A stretch of 64,000 nt of DNA. Origin: Sisyra terminalis (Eukaryota; Arthropoda; Insecta; Neuroptera; Sisyridae). Positions 34,292-46,506 of the stretch are shown here, one piece after another. The notes beneath the pieces were generated by a model. It saw only the letters and a list, made by a program, of their open reading frames with translations, had not been told where the DNA came from and did no database searches. A program made the position numbers and the translations under genes. Within the stretch, counting starts at the first letter, position 1. Every line of letters begins with the position of its first letter. The stretch is from the NCBI GenBank assembly GCA_958496175.1, contig OY292274.1, positions 50,478,630 through 50,542,629 of the forward strand, written 5' to 3'.

Positions 34292-37080
34292 AATACTTAT
34301 AATGTTTAGGTAAAAACAACAAAGTTATTTCCTTTGTTCAAATAGTTCATGAAATAACTAACATTCGGTAGAACTTTATGTTGACTACTAAACAAAATAT
34401 TTGACTTAAAGTAAATTTCAGTGATTTTTCTGCTTTTCATAGATTAACGCTGTTACTTTAAATCGGAAGTAAATGGCATGAATAATTTATTTTTATGACA
34501 TCTAGTTTTATGCTGTATAGGTTTTTCACAAAGCTTCAAACTGAAAGCTTAGGCTAATCATGATTTAATAAAAGCTATCCATTAAAGAGCCAACCGCTTT
34601 TAAACGATCTTCTTTAACTGTTGCGTAGTATAAATCGTATAAACATTCCTTTCGCCGATCAAAACTTGAAATGACGGTAGAAATTGATTTTCTCTATTCT
34701 GGAATTATTGATACAACGCGGCAATATCGAACACGAATCACCATCACAAAGTTATCATTTCATGAACTAAATTAGAGAGTAAAATAATATATATACTTTT
34801 ACGAAACGTCAACATTCCTGGAAAGCCTAATCGGTTCATAAGAGGATTTATTATTTTTAAGCATCGATACCTGTAAATAATCATTCTATGTACAAAATGT
34901 TTTTGTAGATTCTACATCTACAAAGTCTGCTGAAATATTTATAGTTGAAACCTTATAATTTAATTACCGAAACAGAAAAGTCAAAGTACACTTCCTGGTG
35001 GCTAAGATATAAAACTGCATACTTTTGATTGATGTTTCGCAATCCATGAATGGAGTGAAACATATTATTTTTAACTTCTACAATCTTCCAACTTGTTGTC
35101 GACCGATTCTAATATTAATGATACGCCAAAGAGTAGTTAAACGTTGAGAAAATAAAAGTTAGGGTACTTTAATCTGCCAAATAAATACTGTTTTTATTTG
35201 TTTAACTGTAAATGGGAACGTCACTTTATGAAATATTTGAAATCAAATTAACCAAAAAAAAAATACAAAAAAATGTTTACTTAACATAATATTTTGCAAA
35301 AAATTTACTTAGAAAAAGTTATACCGGAATGGTGTCTTAAAAAGAAATATTTTTAATCAAATTTTATAGATTAGTTTCTGGATTTTTATAAAAACAATTT
35401 TTTTTATTTAAATAATTTTTAGTCATGGTTCGTTTTCAATCATATTTTGTTTGTACAACATACGCCAATTTTATATGAAATGAAAATAAGTTATAATTTA
35501 AAGCTGTTAATAAATAAAAACAACAGGGTGTACTGTATATATGTGAAATCAGCTTTTCCATTTGTGTTACATAATGACTGGTTTCTTATAATACCTATTT
35601 GAATGAAATAGGATTTATTACTGGAATGTATAGATTTGATAAGTGCATTCAAATAATCTCAATAGCATAATCTGGGTTCAACCATAGCAGAAGCAAGTTT
35701 ATGTCAAATGCATTATGCACACAGTAAATAAAAGCAATGATTTCAATCCTAATATAAAGTGCTAAACACAAGGCGTCATATGTACGGCACTTTATAATTG
35801 TCCATATAAACTTAAGCGATTGAAAATTCCTATTTTTAGACGAAAATAAATAAGCTGTCCGAGATACAGCTAAGTTGAGAACTACTGAAGCGTAGCAAAA
35901 GGTCTTTAAACACAACAAAACATTACTGCACTGTAGAATTTACATGCGATTTACCGATAAATCAAAAAATTTTTAACTAAAAATCCTCCTAATTAAGCTA
36001 AGAACACTGATCTCTCCAAATCCGTTTTCCGAGCATAAAAGTTTTTAATTGCACTATTTTTAGTTTTATCTCGTAAAGGCCGTAGTTTTATTTTCAACAT
36101 TATACTAAAGCATTCGTAAGCTATCTAAATCATTTTAATAACTGCCATTATCGTAATTCGGCTGCAACATAGGAATGTCTTAATTTAGACAAGTCTACTA
36201 TAATTCATATTTTACGGATTAGTCGGATTTGGTCTGTTGGGAAAACATGGTCACCAATTTATTTTTATTCATATATAAGACGTCTCAAAAATAATATGGA
36301 AAAAACAGAAGTGGAGTAGAAATTTTCAAAAATATTTAAGGTACCTAAATCTTTAGACTATTCATTAACTGAATTAATTCAAAGTGTTAAAGAGATTAAT
36401 TGCAGAAACAGAAAACAAATTCAAATAATTTTCGCAAAAAACACAATTATTCTTTTATCAATATTAATACACGATCGAGCAAGTAAAAGGGAAGACAATA
36501 CAATTTTTTTGATGGTTTTTAATTTTCGAAGAGAATGCACGTGATAGAGATGTCATTATGGGAAGCACATGAAGGAAGTATCTGTTGTCATTTTTATCGA
36601 TTATGCTTCAAGCACTAAGATTTTATATGTTCGGGAATAAAATATATATAGTCTCATGTTTGTATGGTTGGTAAGGTTACTTCAAAGATCGTCGATGAAA
36701 CATTTCTTGTTGTAGCCATATATGGTCAAAATAAATATAACCAGACGTAGAAAAGGTTGTTGTACGTCTTTTATCAGTCTGATTACTTACATATGCTTGT
36801 ATGTGGTTTTCAATAGGTTAAGTTCACTTGTAATTGTAATTTGTTGAGAAATTGCATCGAAGAGTAAAAGTATTTCGAATTTATTTTAGATATGCATTAT
36901 CGCTATTTTATGACCTAATTGTTTTAATATAATTAATGTTTTCGTTGCTTTGTTTTTGACGTGAAAAAGAATTTGCAAATATTTGTAATCTATATAAGAT
37001 GCAGTTAAAAATTTTCCAAGAAAATACAGTTTTTTTTAATGAAAAACATGTATATACAACTATCCTACAACTAAACTTAG
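34292..37080. other. AT-rich non-coding stretch
   Basis: No gene recognised. A patch near 36480-36640 reads KHMKEVSVVIFIDYASS in one frame, faintly like an RT FIDYxKAFD segment, but the context does not support it. Minus-strand open frame 35649-35918 (89 codons) has no motif. Confidence 0.55.
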
Positions 37081-37155
37081 CTTCCCTGACTTTTCTCCTA
37101 TTACAATGAAATTCCCTGACTTTCTAGAAGCTCCAGACTGCTGAACACCCTGATA
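37081..37155. mobile_element. Possible MITE terminus with CCCTGACTTT repeats
   Basis: TTCCCTGACTTTTC and ATTCCCTGACTTTC occur about 30 bases apart and are followed by AGACTGCTGAACACCCTG. Read on the minus strand this is CAGGGTGTTCAGCAGTCTGG ... GTCAGGGAATTT, the layout of a widespread invertebrate MITE terminus. The partner end is not found, so this is a fragment. Weaker look-alikes occur near 54630 and 62480. Confidence 0.35.
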
Positions 37156-38378
37156 TTCTTCTTTTGAGGCCAACTAAACTTATCGTAACTTTTTACCACT
37201 TAAATTTTATATTTTTAAATTAAATTCTGGGTAGTTAACCAGTTAAATAATCGAACAATCTTTTTAAGTTAAGTTTAGCGTGACCATAATTACAGACAAC
37301 AGGTTATGAAACAAGCAAAATTTAAAAAATTTATACAAAAATTCTCTTATAGATATTAATCAATAATTTTAATGCCCATTTACTCTATTTTTCTATTGAT
37401 CTAAAACTTTTAAATTTCATAAAAATTACAAAAAAGTGAATTTAAAAATTAGTTCATTTGATGTCGCAATATTTAGATAGAGTATGGGTGCAATTTTATA
37501 TAGTTTTTAACCTTTAACTCCAACAATACGGAAACCAATAATGCTATTAGAAACAATCACTTCTCTAAAGACGAGGCAAATAAACCTCGAGATTCAAACT
37601 CCCAACAAAACAATACCCTAAAGTGAAAACCACATTAGCATATGTTCACAAATTCTTGAGATTAGCACATTTTCGAACACAAACATAATGTTGTTCTTAA
37701 GTATTATTTTTTACTCAGCAATTTACTAAAAGAATCGATAATAATACTTTGGAGAAATATTCGCTTTAGAGAACTTCTCTTTTATGGAGAGTTGTTTTAT
37801 AATATCGTATAATGAAAAAGTGTCGCGGAATTTGTTTGGGATCTTATAAACTAATAAATATTTCATTAGTTCCGTGTGTAATTTAACATTATTTAATATC
37901 ATGATAAGTCTGTTTTGTTTCTTTCGAAAGCGATTTATCAAATAAAAAGAGTGCGTGCGTTGCATGCGTGTGTCACAAAGGTTTATGCTTTTATTTTATT
38001 TAACCATTTCCTATACCGTATATCGTATTTTACTTTCATTACTTTGATTTATGCCAAGGCTACTTAAGCGAATATTTATACTGCGAATTCGTGAAATTTG
38101 CTATAAACTTCACCTTTTCTTAGGACTTGAAACGTAAAGTTTTTAAAGTTTCAAGCAAAATTTGTGTCACGTGTTGGTTTTCCCGTTCTTCAATGATTTT
38201 ATTTATAAACTTGAATTTTCCTCTTATTCGTAACGTAAAATGACTGAATAGATTATATAGTTGAGAAAATGGTCGTTTTTTCTATGTAATCTGTATGTTA
38301 GAACACATTCATATTGTGAGTGCATAATGTAATATCCGTTCAAATTCTATATCCTTTATTTCATACAAACACAATAAA
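37156..38378. other. AT-rich non-coding stretch
   Basis: No gene or element recognised. Confidence 0.65.
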
Positions 38379-38573
38379 ATGTCTCGAAGACATCAGTCGT
38401 TATTACTATGAAGCATACATAGTTACCCACTGACTGTTCCAGACGTTAAGATTGTTGGTGAAGCTAACGAGATTCCATTAGCAAAAACTAGGAAAACGAG
38501 TTTTAACGTCTGCAGCAATGCAGACATGAATTTTGTCACTCCATATATGTTTAATAAATTTGGTTTGTTATAA
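38379..38573 (+). other. Protein-like short frame with one stop, plus inverted repeats
   Basis: From ATG at 38379 the frame reads MSRRHQSLLL, TGA at 38409-38411, then HSYPLTVPDVKIVGEANE and on through TSFNVCSNADMNFVTPYMF to TAA at 38571. Composition is unlike nearby chance frames and the segment is less AT-rich. It also holds a perfect 10-bp inverted repeat (CAGACGTTAA at 38440-38449, TTAACGTCTG at 38503-38512) and a 7-bp stem GTCTGCA-GCAA-TGCAGAC just after. No family is recognised. It may be a decayed exon, transposon piece, or chance. Confidence 0.25.
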
Positions 38574-39176
38574 ATAAAAGTCGAATGTGTCTTTTGAATA
38601 ATTTTATAAAAGATTTAGCTTTTAACAAATTGTTTGTACAAGACTTTTGAATACTTATCGTCTCGTTTCTGAAATTAAAGCAGTGCTTTTTGTTAGTTGT
38701 CTCACGCCTCGCCTTTTACGGTTTTCAAAAACTTTTTTATAAAAGAAACAAATTTACAAATAATTTTGTTTTTTACTTAAATATAAGACACACAAAAATT
38801 TCGAATAAAAATTGAATTTGAATATTGCAGCACAAATTATATACTTATGTACTAGCCCTAAAGCACTAAGCACATACAAACACGTGTGGACAGAAAAAAG
38901 TTTTTGATGTTGCGGTACCTATATGAAATGATTTCTTCTATATTCAGAATTTTTTTGATTATTAAATGAAAAGGAATCAGGTGAAAAAACCACAGATAAT
39001 AATTTCGACTATTTATTCATCCATACGACGTTTCGTCGGTCTCATTCCGATATCATCAGGTATCTTGAATCGTTTGTCAAAACATTGTCAATATTCCGAT
39101 TATCACAAAACAGCTGCAATTTACAATTTTTCATACGTCCAAATTTAGTTAAAAATATCGATCAATGCACCACTAT
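38574..39176. other. AT-rich non-coding stretch
   Basis: No gene or element recognised. Confidence 0.6.
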
Positions 39177-39178
39177 TA

Positions 39179-39399
39179 CAGTTTAATCTCACTAATCCGG
39201 CACTTCGATAGATCGGCACGTCCAATAATCCGGCATCCTCCGCCCACGCCTCCTTCATCCCTCTACATTTATTCCCTCTATGAAACACTTTATTTTATTC
39301 ATTACCTATAACTTTTTCACTATAATCCAGTAATCCGAACATTCCAATAATCCGGCACCCTCCGGTTTTTAATAGTGCTAGATTAGTGAGATTACACTG
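39179..39399. mobile_element. Tigger/pogo-like MITE with TA duplication
   Basis: This 221-bp element lies between TA at 39177-39178 and TA at 39400-39401. Its ends pair over 25 bp with three mismatches: CAGTTTAATCTCACTAATCC at the left and, inverted, CAGTGTAATCTCACTAATCT at the right. Inside, a 22-bp motif starting TCCAATAATCCGGCA is present twice in direct orientation (39221-39242 and 39343-39364, one mismatch). The ATCCG-rich terminal DNA and TA target are typical of Tigger/pogo. There is no transposase frame, so it would have needed an enzyme in trans. Confidence 0.8.
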
Positions 39400-39454
39400 T
39401 AATTATATTAATTTGTAACGCTAAATACTCGGACATATATATATTTTTTGGTTC

Positions 39455-39815
39455 TTTGATAATTGCCCACTAGAAAATTCCTCACATGAAAATTGCCCAT
39501 AAAAAAATGCGCACTAGCATTGTTGCTCATAGGAAAGTAGCCCACATTTTTTTCAAAACTTTATCAAAAACAAGATAAGTTTTTAAAAAGGTTAGTTTTG
39601 CCTTACATTACTGACAATAAAATTACATTTAGTTAAATAATAAAATAAAAAAATACTTTTGACTGTGGATTAATTTCCATGTGAAGATATATCACTGTAC
39701 ATTAATTTCTGTGTAAGGTAATTTCCATGTAAGTCAATTTCTATGTGGGCAACTTTCGTGTGAGCAACAATGCTAGGAAGCAACTTTCTTTGAACAAATT
39801 TCGAGTGATGAATTT
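39455..39815. repeat. Inverted pair of arrays of ~16-bp units
   Basis: The left block (about 39455-39550) and right block (about 39665-39815) are each made of degenerate units of roughly 15-17 bp, on the right of form GTGxGCAACTTTCxT and on the left its complement. About six units are visible at left and nine or ten at right. The best paired portion is 33 bp (39514-39546 against 39744-39776) with three mismatches, including exact CTAGCATTGTTGCTCA. The ~115-200-bp centre is plain AT-rich DNA. It could be a foldback-type transposon, whose long termini are built of short tandem repeats, or an inverted minisatellite. No duplication is identified. Confidence 0.65.
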
Positions 39816-42375
39816 TTAAGCATTATAGAGGTACCTTTCACTGATTAAATTATAAAGAGCTTTTCTTTAAATGCTTTATCAATCCTCGAAATCGATGAAT
39901 GTAACGGGGGAAGAAAAGCTATAATGTATACTTTCAATGATAAAATAAAACAAAACATATTTATGAAAAATTTAGATACCATTTATTTTCGGGAAACTAT
40001 GCATAACCATTAAATGAGATTTTTAACAGACACTACATTTCTATGAACATTTAACTATGTGCAAGGGGGGCCAACTTGTACTCATTGCTCACATATGGCT
40101 ACGACCATAGTATGCAACAATGATTTTTAAATATGAGGACTCCTAACAATATTTGCTTGTAAATATGTCTTATTTTTTTTTAAAATCCTATTAGTCTCAA
40201 AGGGCCTAGGTGCCCTCAATAAGCATGGTATAATGGCCCCGAAAGAAAATATATTTTAATAGTAATTTGTAAATATGTAAATACTTATAAAATACTAAAT
40301 ACTAAGTTCCTAAAAGTTTAAGATTTCTATACCAACTAGTTGTTGTGATAAAGAAAAAATAGGTACGGAACACATGAAAAAAATTAATTAGAATTTCTAT
40401 CTGCTAGACCGATTGATATAAAAATTTTCAAAAATTTAGGGATAGAAAACTTATTTTTCCTGAAAAAAAAAATAAAAAATTTAGCTTCGTTAAGTCTATA
40501 AAAAATAATATTTTTTCAAAAAAGAATGTATGCATGAATGTGATGCAATGAAATGAAATTAAAATGAAACATGAATCAATTTTTGTACTGCTGTGTTGTT
40601 TGTTCTAATTAATATTTTTTTCTAATTAAAAAAAACTTAAATTTACTGCATATTTCAAAGTATTTTTGAATTTTATCTTTTAATAATAATTGATAGGCCC
40701 ACAATGATTGTGGAGCACAAAGCGTTCTTCATTGCTTATACGTATTCGTATATTCATAATGTATACATTGGCATTAGCTTGCCAGTGGGAGTGGTTATCT
40801 TAAATTTTCGAAATTTCAATAATTAAAACAAATGAACATCCTTAAATCTTGCAATTCTATTGGCTAATAGCCACGTGCATTGGAGTGTATATGCTGTCAT
40901 ACGAGATTAGTGCATTGGTTAACTTATTCATACTTGATTTGCTCTTAATCAATTAATTTCATTTGATTAAAAGCCTAAAAACAATTCAAATGATAATTTT
41001 AAAAAATGTTCAATAAGCAAAGATAACAATATTTTAATTCAAATAAGCGAAATTATATTAAATTCTGAAAAACTTAGCCAAATTATTGTTGTCTAATATC
41101 TGAGATTATTCTGGTTGGAACCCTTGATATATACGTCTATTTATATTCTATTTGTGCACATGAAAAAAGGAACCTTTTTTTAGGTTCTATGGTATCAAAA
41201 ATTCGACGACGAAAAATTGAATAAGAAATTTTTGTCTCTACTGGTACCTGTATTTTATCACATTGATAAACATACCTCCTAGTCTTCTATTAAAGAGTAT
41301 ATGTTTTTTTTAAAGAATAAGTGGTTTTGCATACAAATACTAATCCAATTAATTATTCAGCATCGATATTAAAGTTGAAATAATTATTGAATAATCTTTT
41401 TTTCTTTTATGTCAAGGAAATTATGAGGACAAGTTTTTATATATGAAAATAAATACGTGCTTATAAATATGCTGTGAGGAAGAAATATTTCATTTGGCAA
41501 ATTATATATTTGATACCACTAATACAGAGGCTGACAAATTTATAGATTAGTTCCTTCTTTAACAAAAAATATAATTTAATCATAGGATTATTTTCAAATT
41601 TGAATAATAAATTTCTTCAATCTCAATTCTAAACTAAAACTTTTTCAATTACGGTTCATAAACATATTTCAACAGGTATATTTATGGTTTGAAATTAGTG
41701 TGCTCGACGATAAGATTTATGTGATCAAAAACAACACAAGTTTATCATATTCTCTCGAATTTCTATTTGTCCAATATGGTTTGAAAGCATAAATATTGTC
41801 TTAGGAGCAGAGAATATTATTTTCATTTATACTTTGATCAATACAAACAACTTTGGCAAATGTGATTTTCCAAACTATCATATAACGTGGAAAAAAATCA
41901 AAATTTCACATTCTTGCTATCTTAATCCATACATTATGTGTTGATAAGAAAATGAAATGTGTATCAACATTAAAATGGTCGTATAAATTCAGAACAAAAC
42001 CATAAACAAGTTGGAAGTTGGCAAGCTGCAAATAGTAAATGAACGCTCTCAAGGGTCAGAAAAGATAGGGAATTTGTTCACGAGGCGGCTCAACAGGGAA
42101 ATACCTGTATTAAATATACCTAATACGTAATTGTCAGGGGAAGAAACATCCCTTGATATTCTTATATGCGCACCGTTAATGATGTTATATTAAGTCAACA
42201 TCGAAAATGCGCACAATAAATTATTAATAAATGAGTTAAGGTTATACATTAATTTTGAAGCGAAACATTTTAAATTCTGACCTATTTATTACAAAATAAA
42301 TAAAAAATGTTTTTTCTTCACCAAAGTTAATGAGATATAAGTAATACCTCCCTCTGGCTTCCTTGAAAATTAAGA
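39816..42375. other. AT-rich non-coding stretch
   Basis: No gene recognised. A small stem GGGC/GCCC around 40205-40216 is the only structure noted. Confidence 0.6.
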
Positions 42376-42414
42376 AAATGGCTGTTTTCTTCCTCCGAAG
42401 AAAACAGCTCATTT
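42376..42414. repeat. Strong 39-nt stem-loop
   Basis: GCTGTTTTCTTC (42381-42392), loop CTCC, GAAGAAAACAGC (42397-42408), then five more pairs (AAATG with CATTT) across a single bulged T at 42409. Seventeen pairs in all. It is shorter than a usual animal microRNA precursor. Function is unknown. Confidence 0.65.
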
Positions 42415-43296
42415 AAATATCTTACATATTATTTTGATTCAACATCATTTCTACATGACAATAGAGTCAATATTCCAAAATTATTTACTAAATCATGGTT
42501 TATTTGCAGGTCTGTGAACTCCAATAGTTAGAAATATGAATATCGTTGATGTACTATGTTTACACTAAAGATGATATTGCGAAGGCATAATCTATTTTCA
42601 ATTTCATCAATTATATTACTATGAGAACTGAATGCAAATAAATTTAGTTTTCTCTTTGTATTATTTTCTTCTCATTGTTATCTAAATGACGATGATGTAA
42701 TAATTCATGGAATTACTTTTATGTTAAAAAACAAAGCAAATACTTAGATAATTTATTTTTTATAAAACTGAACATCATCTTGCCCAATCTATGAAATGGG
42801 GCAAAAATAAACATTTTATGAAAAAGGGCAGTATTTTTTACCTGCTCTGCGGTGGTGATGTATCGATGTTTTTTTTTTGCGAAACGTCCGTTGTTTTTTC
42901 CCCCAATAAATTGGGGAAGATTTGTTAATCTCATATAATGACGTAAAATTTACAATGGCGTGAAAAATATAAGTAAATTTTATTTGTAATAAGGGGACCG
43001 GAAAGTATTGTCATTTTTCTACACTAATGATAAAATCATCTTCAATATCATCAATCTTATGACATCTAGAGTGCGAATTTTTAATGCAAAATAAGTAAAA
43101 ACTAATTGATTCTAAATAAAATATTTGAAACAATTTAATTTTTTTTACTATTTAAAAATGTTGAAGAGATTGAACTAAATAAATATCCGATGGAATAATT
43201 TTGGCGATGAAGATGTGTAAAGTAGTATCACCCTTTTTAATTTCTATTTTCTTTTCCGGGGTTTTTTTCACCAGAGAAGTCTTCCATTATTGTGTT
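42415..43296. other. AT-rich stretch downstream of the mariner fragment
   Basis: Read on the minus strand, this is where the catalytic part of a mariner transposase would lie. I see no DDE motif in any frame. Minus-strand open frame 42719-42934 (71 codons) has no recognisable motif. Confidence 0.5.
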
Positions 43297-43510
43297 GCAA
43301 AATTAAGTTTTCTCTTTTGATTATTCTTAGAAACTTTTGGGTATTTAGTCAGCCAAGAATGATTAGGAATATTTGACAGCTCTTCAACTGTCTGACATGG
43401 ATTTGATACCACTTCCTCCCTAAACATCTGATTGTTTAAAGTTTTCATGATTTTTGGTTGATACGAATAAGAGAACTTAGAACTATTAAATTCGTGCAAT
43501 ATTTTCAGCG
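43297..43510 (-). pseudogene. Mariner-like transposase N-terminal fragment
   Basis: The minus-strand frame reads NNQMFREEVVSNPCQTVEEL from about 43450 downward, then SNIPNHSW and KVSKNNQKRKLNFATQ before a stop. Mariner transposases carry ENP(C/R)QTxxELSxxLNxSxSTVxRHL in the second helix-turn-helix of their DNA-binding domain, followed by WVPHxLSExNKxxRLxxC. Here about 25 residues between the two blocks are missing, so there is an internal deletion. No terminal inverted repeats or catalytic aspartates are seen. It is a short relic of an inactive copy. Confidence 0.6.
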
Positions 43511-45645
43511 TTACAATGCTACTTCATACTAACCAGTAAAACAAAAATTTGCATTTACCCAAATACAAAATAAAGAATAAGATGTTAGGAAAATGGCAAA
43601 TGAATTGCATTTTTAAAAATATTTGAAAACAATTCAACTTTCTTGCGACCAAATAAAATAGAATTAAGTTCAGTCGACAAAATCATTCTCTATTTAATTG
43701 TAAGGAGAATAATCGTAAATGTGCTTTATCTAGCTAAAAATCCAGGGTTGATATCAATCAAAAAATTCCCTTTAATCATTCATAATGATTTCAAAAACAC
43801 AAAGTGAAAACGTTTTCTTTAATTTCTATAACTTGAGCGGCACATTGATACCATTCTCGAAATAATCAACATTTACAATGGAAAATTATTATTTGGAACC
43901 AAAAATGTTCACCCGATATTTGTATAAAAGATAGAAGGTTCACATGACTGAGTTCAGACAAAAGCTTTGATTTACCACACAAATGTTTAGAGACATTAAA
44001 TCACTCAACAAAAGATTTTAAACGTGCAGTTTTTTTTTTCTTAAAAATGCATATTTCTACATTACATTGCTTACAGGTTAATTCTTCCGTGTTACAACTG
44101 TATTGAATAAAAATTTTATTAATCAAGTTACCACAGTTTTTCACTATCAAATAATCCTGACATTTTCCAACAATGGTCTCAGGATGTTTGCATTTTCTTA
44201 ATATATATGCATTGTTAATTGGTTTAATTTCTCATTGGTTTTTCTTAAGATTGAAATGTAACTCAAAGTTTTCCAGAATTTTACCTTCGACTTCTTGATA
44301 CGTCTTGATTTTTCTAACTCTGAAAAAGCCCTAAAATTTCTCATATTTCCAGATCAATAGTCATTGTAGCAACCCTCATTAATAAGAGTTTTTTAGTTAT
44401 GAGTTTCTCCGTACTATACAGTTGACTCTATGAGAAGTCCATTGTTTTTTCGGACCTCAAAAATAAAATATCTTGGACGCAAATTTCTGTAAAAACGCAA
44501 TAAATAAGATACGTGATAAATTTCATAAAATATATGTATTTTGTGGTGTGAGATCGTGAACGACCTTACAGTGTCTGCCTTTTATTAATCAAAGATATAT
44601 CGGGAAGTGTTAACCTTAGTCCTTATTCAAATAAAATAATTTAATCAATCTAAAAATCAAAAGACTATAACATGATTTTTTAGTTGACAAATTGAATTAA
44701 ATTTATTTAAACATTGTTTTTGTTAGACTGATTCATAAGCATTAAACATTTCAATGACTATAACAAGCAATTTTCTATGACCACGGCATTGTTTCTAAAC
44801 ATTAATATCGGATATTACTTACACCACAAATACTAACTTTTATAGTTAAAACATGTAATTTCTAAAAAAATTGTAAAAATAGCATTACATATCAAACCGT
44901 GAAATCATAAATTGACGCTTTGTTTAAAAGAAGGTCGAATGTTAATTATATGCCACTTTTGTACCATTATGTTATGTATTCGAAATATAATTAATACTGC
45001 TTGAAACGACGGAGTTTTTGTTTGGTATTGATTTGGTTTTAAAAAAGATAAGTTTTACGATTACTAAATAATTTAGTTTTGCAAAAGATTAAAGTGTTTT
45101 ATCAATATTTCCATTAACGGTTTCTGAAATTAATTGAAAATCACCGATATATATTATCAATGGAATTATTTTTTTTTTAAATTTTTATCACTTAAAAATG
45201 TTGATAGACATTCACAAAACTATTCTGAAACTGTCATGTTGAATTTTAAAACTTTTAAAGGTATTTTGTTAATTAAATGATTCTTCTTATAACGATTTGC
45301 ATAAAAAATAATTTTTCGTTAAATGCTTCTCTTTTAACTGTAAAAAAAAATACTCTTTTAAAAATTTAAACTTAAACACTTTTAGATAACTGTAAAATTG
45401 TTTTTTTATTTACATTGTTTTTCAGCAATTTAAAAACCTCTTTTTTATCAGAAAATTTAAAATAATTTTTCAAAATTAAGTTTTTAATGAAGTCAGTTGA
45501 TATTGTTTTTGATTTTCAAAAACGTCTAACCATTTCCATTTAGAATTAAAAATTACTTTTAAGCAAATGGTTTCATATTTCACATAAAGTTTAGTGAAAT
45601 TTGCATTACAGTATAATTCCAAACCAGGTGTACATACTTTGTGTA
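43511..45645. other. AT-rich non-coding stretch
   Basis: No gene or element recognised. Confidence 0.6.
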
Positions 45646-46506
45646 GGGGAACCTGGGGCGGAACGGGGTACCTAAACTTTAATTACAATTTACGAGAAGT
45701 TTAAAGAAACAATCTCATTGTTTTGTAATTTATATATTTAGTTAATTCATTCTCTACAAATAAAGAAAGTTTTTATTGATTTAAATTAATAATTAATATT
45801 AAAAAGTTAGGTTTCAAAAACAAATGGAAATTTCCCATTCTGCCCCATCCCCTAGGGCTCAATGGGAAATGAGCCTGGAGTGCAATGGGATTCTTGTTAT
45901 TGGCATAGTTCGTAAATGAAGACACTGTCATTGTCAAGTTTAGCCCAGTAAATGCCAAATGTACCCATTTTTGACAAATACTACAAGAACACCATAATAA
46001 TAAGCAGATTACCTCTGCATCTTCCGACCATTCTTATATATGAACTGTCGGCTAGTTTTCCTTATCTATGTACCCATTATCTGCAGATAAAATAAAAATG
46101 TTTATTTGAATGGGAAATACTATCTGAATTCTATATCTCAAAAGCACCTTTCACACAAGCACGACTATTATAGCAGGATATATTGGTTACATTTGAATTA
46201 TCATTACGCTTTTAGTTAATCAACAGTATGTATTAACAAACATGTCATGATAATATTCAAACAAAAAATAGACCATAGGATAATTACCTTAGTGTTACTT
46301 TGCAAAAATTAGAATTCGGAAACGTTTATTTCGACTTTTAATAAAAATAAAAACAACTGCACTCTTTACTGGAGATAGCCACTTCTTATAAAGCAGCACA
46401 TTTAATTGAACAATGAGTATGATTTTTACGCGTTTTTGTCATCTTTAGCAAGCGCTAAATCCATTTCCCATCCCGCTCCGGTACCCCATTCCGCCCCGTG
46501 TTCCCA
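45646..46506. mobile_element. 861-bp DNA element with GC-rich terminal inverted repeats
   Basis: The left end GGGGAACCTGGGGCGGAACG continues to GGGTACC, and the inverted right end is TGGGAACACGGGGCGGAATG continuing to GGGTACC; 23 of 27 positions match. TA flanks both ends (45644-45645 and 46507-46508), suggesting a TA target duplication. The subterminal DNA repeats TTTCCCAT motifs, including a perfect 10-bp inverted repeat ATTTCCCATT/AATGGGAAAT (45830-45839, 45861-45870). A 61-codon minus-strand frame (45773-45958) is the largest inside and matches nothing I know. The interior is AT-rich. A non-autonomous Tc1/mariner-superfamily relative is the likeliest type; the exact family is uncertain. 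Confidence 0.75.

Noticed and set aside
36480..36640. Possible reverse transcriptase piece (VVIFIDYASS)
   Set aside because: Only the FIDY-like tetrapeptide fits; neighbouring conserved residues are missing in all frames.
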